Shown in pieces: positions 12,521 through 24,590 of a DNA stretch of 64,000 nt. The stretch is taken from contig OZ020269.1 of assembly GCA_963971225.1 (NCBI GenBank), positions 17,978,921 through 18,042,920 on the forward strand, given 5' to 3'. Under the pieces are notes generated by a model, which worked only from the letters and a program-made list of their open reading frames with translations, was not told the origin of the DNA and did not search any database. Source of the stretch: Melieria omissa (lineage: Eukaryota; Arthropoda; Insecta; Diptera; Ulidiidae). Position 1 is the stretch's first letter. Every line of letters starts with the position of its first letter. The position numbers and the translations under genes are program-made.

Positions 12521-15255
12521 ATTTACCTAAGACACTCAAGCTAATGTAATCTAACTTCACGCAATCCGATGAATTTTTCAAAAATTTAAGACTAACGTGT
12601 TCAAAAATTGTTTCGTGTAGTATAGTTTCAGGCGTTTTTATACTATTCTTATTGTCTGTGAAAACACTTAAAAATATACAAACCTTCACACATAATTGGT
12701 AAGAATACTTAAAAAAGAATACTAAACAAACAAATTAAAAAAAAAGATAATAATTCCTTGTGACTCCTTGCTCCTCGTTCATTGTGCGCGCGCGCACAAC
12801 TCATCCACTCAACCGTTGCTGACGACAAAAATTTATATTTAGATTTATGCTGCAATTTACTGAAACAAATGGGAAAAATGGGGAGTGAGCGCAATGCGGC
12901 AGCGGCACAGTTGTACTGTTGCTAAATCAACCGACACGTCAGCACGCGGCCCATTAGTTGCTGCACAGGTGGCGACAAGAACCTTGAAACGATTGCACCC
13001 AGCGGCTCAAGTATGAAAATAAAACGGAGCAGCACAGATGCACTGTTGTTGGCCAATGTGGGGAATGGGCGTGCGAGGGCGGCTTAAGCCGACACACACG
13101 CGCGCGCAGCCATAATGCGCGCGCAATTAATCAAAAGTCAGTGGCAAGCAGAGACAACAAACCAAATACCCGTACGTACACACACAAAAAAAAACAACAA
13201 CAATTCCAAAAATATAAGTCGAAGGCCTGACAGCGACTTGAGCCATTTCGACTCGCTCGAAGCCACTCGAGGCGTGCGCTGCAAGCGTCGTGGCAACATG
13301 TCAAGCGCGTAATCCAGCCAGCAATTGGCACGACGAGCGGCAACATTACCAACAACAAAAATAACAGTAGCAGCCGCAGTGCCAACACATGTTTGTCATT
13401 TCGTTGGCAATGGCTTCGGCATGGCATGCGGCATGCGGCACACATGTGCTTGCAACATTCACTCAGCAACACCAGCACGCCGTCCGTCGCCTCTCTGGTG
13501 TTGCGGCACATTTAATTTTTAATTTCAGTTTCAATTTGCTTTGTGTGTGTGTGTGGTTTTGCTGCCTTGCTGTGTGTGTTTCATTTTGCTTTTTTTGTTT
13601 TTATTGTTGTTATTTTTTTGAAGCGCCTCAGTTTTTTGAGCTGCTTGCTGCATTTCAACGCGGCTATTAAGCGTTTCGTTCGCGCCTCCATGGGGAAGTT
13701 TATTTTTGTTGTGCCTACAGCTTTTTTCTTATTTTCTTAAATTTAATTTTTTTATTTTTTCAATTTTTGTTTTTTGTTTTTGTTATACATTTTTGGGGGT
13801 GTAGTAGCCGACAGAGCGTGTGAGTGCCATGTGGCTTTGGCTGATTCCAATTTTTTTTTTTTAAGTTTTTTAAAATTTGTTTCTACCTTTTTGTATTTGT
13901 TTGTATATTTTTCTAAGTAAACGTGTGCATGTGTTTTGTGTTTTCGTTTCGTTTCGTTTTGTGTCTGATTGGCATTGTTGTTGCTGTGTGCCGCATGAGC
14001 TAAAAATACGCTTTGGACAATAAATAATTTGAAAGCGAGATTTCTTTGTCTTATTTCGGCGCTGCTCATAAGCAAAAATATCCGCTCCCCATCAGTCAGA
14101 GCTAATTTTGACTTCCCTCTCTGATTGCTGCTCAAGTAATGCAGAGTCCATAATGTTTGTTGTTGTTGTTGGGTGCTGTAGTCAAGTTTTATGTCCCATT
14201 CGACAGTGTGACGTGCGACAAGGTCAATGCAAATCACCGCATTAACATTGCTCATTTTTATTGATGCAAGCAACATTTGGATAAAGTCTGATGGAGGTTG
14301 TTACTGTCTCAGACATTTTCCAAATTCATTTGTAATCCTAAAGTAGGATAGTTTTTTCTACAAAAAAATTTCAAATATATGACACAATTATAATTAGAAA
14401 GAGTTTTCTACGAATTTTGTAGAACACAACAGGTCAACGCACGCTTAGGACAAAAATATGGCAAAAAGTAAACATGAACAGAAAAACAGCACAGACGAAA
14501 ATTTGACATTTTTGTTGGCGCCGTAAACAAACTACGTCAGTCCATGTTTTAGACAAATATGTGGCAAATATTTTTGTACATTAAAAAGTCACATTTAGAG
14601 GGCAACCAAAGCGTTTATGCGTCTATTTCGTTTTAAAAATACAAAAAAAATATTGAAAAAACATTTTCAACAATAAACATAGGAAAATTGATTACATTTT
14701 GAGCGGAGAATGACCTCCACCTTTTTGTTTACAGCTGAACCAATAATGTTTTCGTGATGAGATTTAACAACAAATAACAAAAACTAAAAATTTTTTCGGA
14801 TATTGCGAGCTACGTACATTTGATTTGAGATTTTTTTATTTTATTTTTAAATTCACATTTATTAGTCAGTTTACATATTTGGCTTGTTTTGACAGATATA
14901 AAAGGCTGTGCGTGTTTTCATTTGCTTGGCAAAGTTTTTCTATAAAAAATAGTCTTTTCTGCTCACAAATTTGCTCGTTCCTAATTTTTTGGTCAAAAAC
15001 AACTCAACAATCATATTTCGTACTTGGCCCCCTGCAAGTTTTTTCTGTTTCTAACACTGAAAAGACCAATGAATCCATGATCCATGTTCGGAGAATCAGA
15101 ACAAATGAGAATTTAAAAAATTTCCATGTCAACAATTTTCATACATTTTTTGAGACTAAACATTTCTTTATACTTAAACTTTCAACAACAAAACTATTAT
15201 TAGGTTTTTTAGTATAAAATAAGCAAATTCAAAATTTTAAAATATAATAAACAAT
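12521..15255. other. Noncoding stretch, GC-richer centre
   Basis: No exon recognised. The part 12890-13520 is GC-richer. It includes an 18-bp perfect palindrome of alternating GC (12782-12799) and further CGCGCG runs near 13100, which are possible Z-DNA formers. Pyrimidine- and T-rich DNA spans 13540-13940. Long open frames on the - strand (13752-14276) look compositional and have no domain. Confidence 0.5.
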
Positions 15256-15279
15256 TGTTTTCTTTCTTTTCAGGTATGT
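15256..15279 (+). promoter_or_regulatory. Candidate recursive splice (ratchet) site
   Basis: A pyrimidine-rich tract (TTGTTTTCTTTCTTTT) runs straight into CAG at 15271-15273, followed at once by GTATGT at 15274-15279. A 3' splice site fused to a 5' splice site with no exon between is the layout of zero-nucleotide exons used for stepwise removal of very long introns in Drosophila. GTATGT is a good donor, one base off GTAAGT. If real, it means + strand transcription through this region. It could also be a chance match. Confidence 0.45.
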
Positions 15280-15655
15280 AAAACAATATGCATCAAGTTG
15301 ATCCAGCAGCAGAAAATATTCCATTGTGTTCAATGGATCTGTGGCCATTTGGCACCAAAATCCTTAACTCAAACAGTCAATGTAAGTCTAAAAGCTTTCG
15401 TCTACAAAACAACTGATGAGCTGAAATTTGATCCATGTCATCCACCAAGTTTTGTGAAACAAGCGTTGGATACTTTACGATTATCTCTAATTAGTTTTTA
15501 TTTGATATTACGGACAGACTAAGTAAAGAGATCGCTTAGTTGGTTAGTTAATTTCGTAACTTTAATCTTTATAATTTTTCATTTTTCAATATAATTTTCT
15601 CTAAATTATAGTCGATCTTGCCGTATGCTCATGTACTTTTTCTACTCAGAAAAAT
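15280..15655. other. Noncoding stretch between ratchet site and satellite
   Basis: An open frame of 74 codons at 15298-15522 has no recognisable motif. I see nothing else. Confidence 0.4.
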
Positions 15656-17100
15656 ACTATTTGGTTCGATCTAGAATTAGAATTAGGAAGCTGTAAAGCA
15701 CCGATAATTTTGTCATTGCGTCGCTAGAAGTTCTACATATGAGAATCAAGATGAAGTTGAAGCTTAGATCGCTGGGTTAAGATTTTAAAGATCGAAGGTA
15801 GAAATAACTCAGAAAGACCTAAATATCCAAATAGTCCGATTGCTTCAATGCAGCTTGAAAGTTTTGTTGGCCTGGAAGAACAGATTCTCGATTCGATCTA
15901 GATTTAGAATTAGGAACAAATAGAGCATCAATCGTTTTCTCATTGCGTTTTTAGACGTCCCACATATTAGAACCATAATGATGTTGAAGTTTAGATTGTT
16001 GGGTTAAGATTTTAAAGATCGAAGACAGAAATAACTCAGAAAGTTTTAAATATCCAGCTAGTCCGATTACTTCAATGCAGTTTCAAAGTTTTGTTGAACA
16101 GCAACAGCGTCTTGGTTCGATTTAGAATTAGAATTAGGAAGCAGGATAGTACCAATCGTTTTGTGATTACGCCCTTAGAAGTCCCACATATTAGAACCAA
16201 ACTAAATTTAGAGTTTAGATTGTGGGGTTAAGATTTCAAAGATAAAAGATAGAAATTATTCAGGTAGTCCCAAATATCCAGCGAGTTCGATCGTTTCAAT
16301 AAAGCTTGAAGGTTCTTCTTTTTTTTTCTTTTTCACTGCGTCCTTAGAAGTTCCACATATTAACACCATAAAGAATTTCGAATTTAGATCACTGGGTTAA
16401 GATTTCATAGATCGAAGATAGAAATAATTTAGATAGTTCCAGATACTCGGCTAGTTCGATCACTTCAATACAGTTTGAAAGTTGTATTGCCCTGGAACAA
16501 CGTCTTGGTTCGATCTAGAATTAGAATTAGGAAGCAGGATAGAACCAATCGCTTTGTCATTGCGTCCATAGAGGTCCCACATATTAGAACCAAACTAAAT
16601 TTAGAGTTTAGATCGTGGGGTTAAGATTTCAAAGATAAAAGATAAGTAGTCCCAAATATCCAGCTAGTTCGATCGTTTCAATAAGGCGTTTTTATTGGCC
16701 TGAAACAGCTTCTCGGTTCGATCTATAAAAAGTATTTGGAAGTAGTAGACCACCAATCTCTTTTTCACTGCGTCCTTAGAAGTTCCACATATTAGAACCA
16801 TAAAGAATTTTGAATTTAGAACGTTGGGTTAAGATTTCATAGATCGAAGATAGAAATTATTCAGACAAAAGTCCCAAATACTCGGCTAGTTCGATTGCTT
16901 CAATGAAGTTTGAAAGCTTTGTTGGCCTGGAAGAGCTTCTCCGTCCGATCTATAAAAAGTGTTTGGTAGAAATTATTCAGATAAAAGTCCCAAATTCGAT
17001 TACTTCAATGCAGCTTGAAAGCTTTCTTGGACTGGAACAGCTTCTCGGTTCTATCTATAAAAAGTGTTTGGAAGCGGTAGACTACCAATAGTTTTGTCAC
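15655..17100. repeat. Tandem array, about 210-230-bp unit, 7 units
   Basis: Units begin near 15663, 15890, 16114, 16507, 16714, 16942 and 17046. Landmarks are GGTTCGATCTAGAATTAGAA, TCATTGCGTCCTTAGAAG, CCCACATATTAGAACCA, GGGTTAAGATTT, AAGATCGAAGATAGAAAT, CCAAATATCCAGCTAGTTCG and AAGTTTTGTTGGCCTGGAA. One unit near 16315 has lost its start and the last ones are shortened. Short frames crossing the units are not conserved from unit to unit, so I do not call a gene. Confidence 0.9.
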
Positions 17101-18010
17101 TGCGCCCTAAGAAATCTCACATATTAAAAGTTTTAATAAGATTAATATTTGAGTGTCAGTTCAAGTTTCCATTGAGTTACAGATCACCGTTTAGTCTTGG
17201 ACTCAAAAGATTCAGACTCATGTTCTGGGAACATTTGTTAACAAACTCTTTTGGTATAAGAAATACATCGAAAACTGAACGCTGGTATTATTAATTAGTT
17301 TGCTCTTTTTTTTACTTCTTTTCCGAAACTGGAGTTAGAACGTAAAAGTGTTTGGACACTAATAGTGTCAGTCTTAGTGGACTACGATGTCCCATTATGA
17401 CTAAGTTTCCATAGAATTACAGATCATCGCTAAGTTTTGGAATCAAAAGATTAAGACTAATATCCCGGGAAGATTTTTTTTTACAAATTCTTGTGGTACT
17501 AGGAAGACATAAAAAAGGAAACGCTGGTCTTGCAAAGATGTGAAAGTGAAAGTGAAAGTTTGCTACTTTTTTACTACTTTGTCCAAACTGGAATTAGAAC
17601 CTAGAGGTATTTGGACACTAATAGTGAGAGATCCCATTATGATGAAGTTTTCATTGAATTACAAATCACCACTTAGTCTAAGTCTAATGATTAGAGAGAC
17701 TAGACTAGAGAAGACTCATATCCTGGGAAGATTTGTTTACAAATTCTTGTGGTATTATGAAGACATCAAAAACGAGATGCTGGTCTTGTAAATAACTTAG
17801 AAGTGCTTGGACACTAATACGATGTCCATTTCTAAAACGATGTCCCATATTGACGAAGTTTCCATAAAATTACAGATCATTGCTACACCTTAGCATCAAA
17901 AGATACGGGCCCTGCCTTTGAAAGATTCGTTAGCAAAGTCTTTCAGTATTAGAAAAACGTTTGCCAAGAATAGGACGCTGACCCTGAAAAGATTTCAGAG
18001 TGGCAGTAAA
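17100..18010. repeat. Second tandem array, about 210-245-bp unit, 4 units
   Basis: Continues from the preceding array with a different unit. The landmark TTTCCAT..AATTACAGATCA recurs near 17167, 17405, 17648 and 17860. Each is followed by an AGATT/AGACT-rich segment, TGGGAAGATTTGTT.ACAAA, TCTTGTGGTATTA.GAAGACAT and ACGCTGGTCTTG. Units are diverged by indels and substitutions. No protein signature. Confidence 0.85.
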
Positions 18011-21000
18011 TTCGTTTTCTACTATCACTTTCCTTTTTTGAAGCAAAGAAGTGCCAACCTACATTTGCTAAACAATTTATTAACCCTTTCGCTATTTTGT
18101 TGCCATATGGCACATTGCTATTTTGTCGACGTCGGAACCCTCTGTGGTTTCAAGAATACATTTTTTGTTGGCCCTTAAAATAGTTTTAAGTTTTAGGAAA
18201 AATACGAAATTAATAAACTGAAACTTAACATAAACTGAACTTAACTTAAACTGATCTTAAAGCTTAAAGAAGAGAAGTATACACGTTTTTGTAATGGTAT
18301 ATCTTGACATAGTAAAGGAAGAAGAAGCAGAAAACTTGAAATAACTTTTTAATTTGACGTTTTCTTTTAATTTAGATTCGTTTTTTTGTTATTTTGGCTG
18401 AAATAAATGCAGAAATATTCAAATTTTCGTTATGGGTTATGGGTTAAAAAAGGTTTCTAGATCTCCACTTCACTATGAACCACAATTTGGTTCTCTGTAA
18501 GAGCATCTGGAGTCATCTAACCTTACCTAATTTTACCTTCATTTCATTGTAAACTGTGGTTAAAGTATAAAACTATTTCTTTGGATATGCAGTCCTGCTA
18601 GATGTCTCTGTATCACAGACAAAGCCATACAAAAGAAGAGATAGAAGACTCTGAACTTGTTTTTTGAAATTATAGATTTTAGTTCCATGCCAGACGTACT
18701 GAACGGTTTAATTATTTATAATAATAAAATTAAAAAAAATATAAACAAAATAATGAAATTAAAAAAATAATAATCAAATATAATTTAATTAAAAGCGAAA
18801 CCAGCAGAGATTTTCAACTATGTAAAGTTTCAACTAATTAAATATTTTGAGTTACTCAATAGTTCGTATATTTTGGCAGTCTTTAATGAAACAACAGAAC
18901 TTTCTGGGTTTTACTGTCTTTGATTTTTGAGCAAAGAATTCAATTAAGTAATTTTTTATTCAAATCCATTCTTGACGTTTTAACACCATTTAAGACACAA
19001 AAATGTACAACAACTTTTTAACTTTAATGTGATCTTTAAAGTCCACTGACCATCCCTTCAGTCTCTAAAAGATGCTTAAATTTCTACCGTATTTGTTACA
19101 AAGAAATCAATAAAGAATTTGTAGTCACAGCACTGGCGCAGCCAAAATAAGCTCAACAAAAGACTTAATTAACTTCTAGACAACGTTCGGCGCTCCAGCA
19201 AATATTTGCGCCAAATTTGTTTAAACAATTAAAATGAATTTCCGGCACGGCACACTTTTTATGCCATTCAAGTATGTAAGCATGCAAAGCAAAGCAAAGC
19301 AAAGCAAAGGCAAAAAGGCAAACAAGACAGCAAGGAAAATGTACAAAGAGAAAACAACAAAAGTCAATGAATTCTAAACGCTACGGGTAGCAAAAAGGTA
19401 GATAAAAAAGCCGGCATGCTGCCGCACAAAGTGGCACAAAAGCAATGCAAACGCCATTAGATGGCAACCTTGAAAATGCGCCGAATGCGCGAATAGACAA
19501 CGAGTGCGATGCGGTTTGTGCAAATTGTGTTTTCGCAAACATGTCGTAATGGCCAGCCAGGTGGCAGCGACTGACTGAGCATTAAGTGCCGTGGCGCGTG
19601 CGTCTGTGTGCATTGTTGGCACTCGGCTATTGCAACGTGCAGCTGTGCAACAGTGCAAGCAAGTATTGGAATTTTTTTTTTAATTTATATTTTTTTTTTA
19701 ATTTATCTTTTTTTTAAAGAAGAATTTGCACAAATTACATTTAGTGGCATAAAAATGCTAAATTGAAGCGATTTTTTGAGTGCCCAATGGTTTCTATACA
19801 AACACACACATTGACACCAACACATATGTACATACAAATGGACCATGAACCGACGGCCGGTGCGTGGGCGCCCAATAACCTTCGAGTGCTATAAAATTGT
19901 GTTTCTATTTGCTAGCAACAAAAAACCATTAGTGGCGTTCATTCAATTGAATTTTCCACTCAAAAGAAGAGAGAGAAAAAACTACACAATTAAGTTGCCC
20001 GCCAGCTGAAAGTCATTCGCCGCCGCACACAAACACTAACCGAATGAGGCTAGAACTGTCAGAAATGACACATTTTGGCACTTTTTGCACAATGCAAACA
20101 ATTTCGCAAAATACAAAATGAATAAAAATCCAAAAAAAGATTCAATAAAAAATAAGTGTTTAAAATTTGAGCTCAGCTGCCGGGAAGCAAGCAGCCGTTC
20201 GTTGCCAAGCAATTTGCAAGCAGAGTGCGAACTTTTTTAACCTTGTCGCTACAATGTGTGGACGGATAGATGACAGAACATATACGCATATATGTATGTA
20301 GGTGGATAGTTGCATAGGTGGATGTGTGAGGTAGATATATGTATATGTATATATATATTTTTTTTGGTATACGACGGCCACATTTTTGCAATATTTTTAA
20401 ACCCAAAAAGATATAAAAAATGCATAGAAAAATGGTAAAAAGTTGAACAGACTCACACACATGAAAAACACTGACAAACGAAACTGTGGCCACACACTTA
20501 ACAACTAACAACAACAACAACCATATTCTGTCCACTAATAAAGCATAACGACAGCGTGGCGAAAAAATTCGCAAGCTTCAAAATGTGCCACACAATGTTT
20601 ATAGTAAGTGGCAAAGCACAACAACAGCAGAAACAACAATTATAATAACAACAACATTATTGAAAAAATAAGCAAACAATTTGCACCGCAAAAAACGACA
20701 CAGACAGTCGCCGGCTGGTCGCCGGTTGCTTTCAATTAAATGCCATAAAAAAATTAAAAAAAAATGAAACAAAGAAAAACCACAAGAAAATGTTACGTTG
20801 TTGCTATTTTAAAGTTTTTAAAAATTATTTTCGCATTTTTTCTTTTTATTAAATTTTTGGATATTTTTTTTAATTTTTTTTTGCAATTTTTTAAAGAACT
20901 TGAATAAAAGTTCGTTGTGCGCTCGAGTTGTGTGAATGTATGAATGTATGTGAACGCCTCTGAAAATGGTCACAAGCCATAAATATGGCAACATCGAACT

Positions 21001-21865
21001 AGTACGCATAATTCTATTTTATGCCAACTACTTACTTATATGGTTAGCACTAACCGGTTGGCATTTTGTGTGCGTGTGTATCGATTTTGCATTTGATTTG
21101 TAAAATTGGCAAATGTTAAAGTTTTGTTAAATGTGCGCGCGCACGTTTAATGCAAAGCAGCACTTAATCTGCCAGTGGCCGCACAAACAACGGCAAATTG
21201 CGGTCAATTAGAGGCGCCACAGTTTTTCAAATGGACCACAGAAAAAGCGTTGGTGCGTGCGCAACCCGTCAAGTGGCTCATCAATTAATTCGTATTTTTT
21301 TGGAGCATTTTTTGGTTTTCATTATTTTATTTCATTTTTTTCTATTGGTTTTTTGTTTCATGTTGTATTTTCTGATTTCAAGTTTTTTGCTCATTTCAAT
21401 TCGCCGCATGACACTTTTTGAGAGTGTCGCATAAAAACTACAGAAACGAGCTAAAAATTATGCGTTAATTTGTTGTTAATTTGTAGTTAAATGTGTACAT
21501 ATTGATTGGTTTTATATTCGAAGCTTGCATTTTAATTTAGTGTAAAATGTAATACAACTTTTTTTATAGATTTAATTTTCAAAGGTTTGGTATAGTTTTT
21601 GCATTTTTTTTTATTTGTTTGCCGCTTTTGCCGTTTTTTTTCGTTTATTTCATCACTATCAGTAATGTTGTATTGATTATTTAATTTAATTGATTAAATT
21701 AATATTTAAAATTTTTGCTGTCACAATTAGGTTGTGTTGACAATTAATCCACTGCAATGTAAAATTGATACAATTTTTTACTTTTCATTATACCTGTGGT
21801 CATTTGAGCAGCACGCTTTAAAGTAATAGGCTAGCACCCTTAACTCAACGATATCTTAAGTCGAG
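18011..21865. other. Noncoding AT-rich DNA
   Basis: I recognise no gene in this 3.8 kb. It contains four AAAGC units near 19287-19310, a GC-richer patch at 19480-19660, ATGTATATGTATATATAT near 20338-20358, and T-rich runs at 19672-19720 and 21590-21650. Confidence 0.5.
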
Positions 21866-22520
21866 CTATTATTATTTTTGCCGGGGAATGTGCACTGCGA
21901 CCTAAAAGATCTATTGTGCCCCTTTCATGGCCTTCACAGTTCGTCTGTAAGTCCAGTATCCAAAAGTAATCTTAGTATATTTCCTAAGCCTTTGGAAACC
22001 CAGTCCGATCCTGGTATAATAAATTCACCCAGGTGCCTAGTCTGTGTATTCCAGTTTCATTATCCTGCACAGAGAATCTACACAGTTCATTCACCCTGAT
22101 ACCTAGTTTGGTTAGATAATAGTTGTGATAATCCTAGATTATTCTTTGAGAGACTCATACATTCCTCGAACCTTTTCTTGTTATAAGATCCGTTAACCAT
22201 CTTGGAGTGTTCAAGACCTGGTTGATTTTCCCTGTATTGATTCCGGATAGTTATCTCGTCTTTCCTGGAAAGGATGGATAGTGCTCCTTTGCCTAGACCG
22301 CAGAAGGGTTTTGGGCCGACGAAAGGGGTAGACGCCCCTTGCAAGTTTGTCGGCCTGCTCATTCCCATCAATACCGGCGTGACCCGCGACCCAGAGGACC
22401 CATACCTGATTGTAACGGCCAAGCTCCTTCAGCTTCTCTAGGCATTCCGACACCAGTTTTGAAGAGCTAAGCGTTCATCGTTTGTGACCACAGATATAAC
22501 GTGTAGTAAAACAAATTCCT
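21866..22520 (-). mobile_element. Decayed non-LTR retrotransposon 3' end with RNase H
   Basis: On the - strand, an RNase H C-terminal block reads SECLEKL...VWVLWVAGHAGIDGNEQADKLARG; the H..D catalytic motif is visible. A frame shift then leads to FVGPKPFCGLGKGA and a degraded cysteine-rich segment (LCRF..QDNET). A 3' module GGGGCACAATA...GCAGTGCACA and a short (TAA)n tail (21867-21879, read as TTA on +) mark the 3' end. Several frame shifts and stops make it a pseudogene. It is distinct from, but related to, the element at 36962-38435. Without a full alignment I cannot assign the clade. Confidence 0.8.
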
Positions 22521-22980
22521 TCAGCTTTTAATGAAATGTATAGCTTCGCACCAAACCGATCTTAGCGAAGTCCCCAACCATTCTGTTGTCACCTGCTTTA
22601 CACAACAGTAGCTCAGAACATCGAAGGGTCGTTTCTAAGCAGTCTAGCCCCAGGACTAGGACTACCTGTGGCTAGCCATTGACCTTCCCTGACAGAAAAA
22701 CATAACTGAGTAACGTAACTAACAGAAGGCAATTTCTTGTGTAGGACCTATGCTTCGGAGAGGAGTGAACAAGGCCAAAAATGCTTTGCTAACATGGAAC
22801 CATCTGATTTGGATCAAATATACAACGTTTTGTTCGATAACTTGTTGCTAATTTGAAAGTAATTTTATTATGTCTTTCTTAAAAACTCTCGTCCCTATTG
22901 TCAAAGAACTGGGACAGTCTATGCTCAGAAGCTTCGTTTAGCATCATAGACAAAAAGAGGAATAGACATAGGCAAAAGAG
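22521..22980. other. Unrecognised GC-richer sequence beside the non-LTR relic
   Basis: Probably further eroded transposon sequence. On the - strand, bases up to about 22640 may continue the RNase H region but are broken by shifts. I recognise no motif beyond that. Confidence 0.35.
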
Positions 22981-23830
22981 CAAGAGATGACAATCACTTG
23001 GTGCCAGCTTTGGAGTATACAGTGAATGCACAAGAATGGGCCAACTAAGCTCCTTTAGTGAGCTTCTAGTGAGTTCTGATGGAACACAGTTTTTCGCCTA
23101 TTGGCCAAAGATGACCGCTATTGGGCGATTACTTCCTTCAGACAACCTTCGCTTAAGGCAAATTCCACAAAATGATTCACCATAGACTGGAACAGCCAGA
23201 TGCGGCCTATCAATTGGATGCATTAGAACCTCTCAACCAAGCTTTTGACAAGTCCTCAGGGGAAGTAATTCTTCTCCTGTTTTCGAAAGCTTTTCGCTTC
23301 TAGACGATTACTTACTTCAGACAATCTTCTGTTAAGGCCATTTTTTCATCATTAAAATCATTCATCATAAACAGGAACAGGTAATAACTTGATGCCAGGT
23401 CTGGTCTATTAAAAGGATGCATAGCAACCTCCCACCTTAGGTTATTAGGTTAAGGTTAGGTTAGGTTATGTAGGGAAGGGTGTGTGCGTCCCAAAGGCAG
23501 CACTTCCACTCGGAGGCCAAAATGGCCCATTGTGAGTCCGTTCTTAGAAGATTCTAGAGCTAGCCAGTGGCTCTCAGTCCGGGGCAAACCAATTCGACCT
23601 CTTGATGAAGGAGAGTAGATCTGAAATTTCAACTATTGCTGCACAGGCCAGGTCTGCCAGGAACCCTGACCCCAAGGTACATCTCCCAACTTAGCTCTCG
23701 GAGGTTCGGGAGAGGCACTATCGATATATGTGGCCTGGCATTGTCCTAATGGAACACAATTATTTTCCAATTCTACAAAGCTATCCGCTACGGGACAAAT
23801 GCTTCCTTCAGACGAGGGACCGAAAATAAC
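22980..23830. repeat. Tandem block, about 190-bp unit, interrupted by family A
   Basis: Three diverged units share GATGCCAG.TCTGG.CTAT, GGATGCAT.AGAACCTC, ATGGAACACA..TTTTTC and CGATTACTTCCTTCAGACAA, with landmark starts near 23000, 23188 and 23385. The third is split at about 23439-23675 by a family A repeat; the tandem landmarks resume afterwards (CATCTCCCAACTTAG, then ATGGAACACAATTATTTTCC and GCTTCCTTCAGACG). No ORF is recognised. Confidence 0.65.
23439..23675 (+). repeat. Dispersed repeat family A, copy 2
   Basis: Starts with AGGTTATTAGGTTAAGGTTAGG and carries the family landmarks GGGTGTGTGCG, CACTTCCACTCGGAGGCC, TGGCCCATTGTGAGTCC, TTCGACCTCTTGATGAAGGA and GCCAGGAACCCTGACC. It sits inside a different tandem repeat, so it looks like an insertion. 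Confidence 0.85.
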
Positions 23831-23999
23831 AGTTATTTATAAAAACTACTTATATCTGAAAAAATTATTGTGAAAAGTCATACAAATAAATAAAATATAC
23901 CAATACATTTCTTTTCGCACGGAGAATCAAACTTGGCAATAAATATTTTTTTGTAATTTTTATGGAAAAATTAAAAAAAAATAATTATTTTTTATTTTT

Positions 24000-24590
24000 A
24001 TTTTAAAAGTCATCAATAAAAATCATTCAGTGACTTTTATTTTTTAAGTCAATAAAATCATTCAGTGACTTTTATTTAAAAAAATCATCAATAAAAATCA
24101 GTCATTGACTTTTATTTATTTTATTTTATTTTATTTTATTTTATTTTATTTTATTTTATTTTATTTTATTTTATTTTATTTTATTTTATTTTATTTTAAT
24201 TTATTTTAATTTATTTTATTTTATTTTATTTTATTTTATTTTATTTTATTTTATTTTATTTTATTTTATTTTATTTTATTTTATTTTATTTTATTTTATT
24301 TTATTTTATTTTATTTTATTTTATTTTATTTTATTTTATTTTATTTTATTTTATTTTATTTTATTTTATTTTATTTTATTTTATTTTATTTTATTTTATT
24401 TTATTTTATTTTATTTTATTTTATTTTATTTTATTTTATTTTATTTTATTTTATTTTATTTTATTTTATTTTATTTTATTTTATTGTATTTTATTTTTAA
24501 AAGTAATCCCTAAAAATCATTCAGTGACTTTTCTTTTTTAAGTCATTAAAAAAATCAGTGAGTAACTTTATTTTTTAAGTCATCAATAAA
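24000..24590. repeat. About 40-bp minisatellite split by a TTTTA array
   Basis: Copies of ATCATTCAGTGACTTTTATT with AAGTCATCAATAAAA occur three times before the pentanucleotide array (24005-24115) and about twice after it (24498-24590). The pentanucleotide array therefore seems to have grown from the TTTTATTT part of one unit. Confidence 0.8.
24115..24497. repeat. (TTTTA)n pentanucleotide array
   Basis: About 380 bp, nearly pure, with a couple of TTTTAATTTA variants near 24195-24210 and one TTTTG near 24484. It is embedded in a roughly 40-bp minisatellite. Confidence 0.97.

Noticed and set aside
13752..14276. 174-codon - strand open frame
   Set aside because: Its C-terminal half is Lys/Asn/Gln-rich translation of T-rich DNA and the rest shows no family resemblance.
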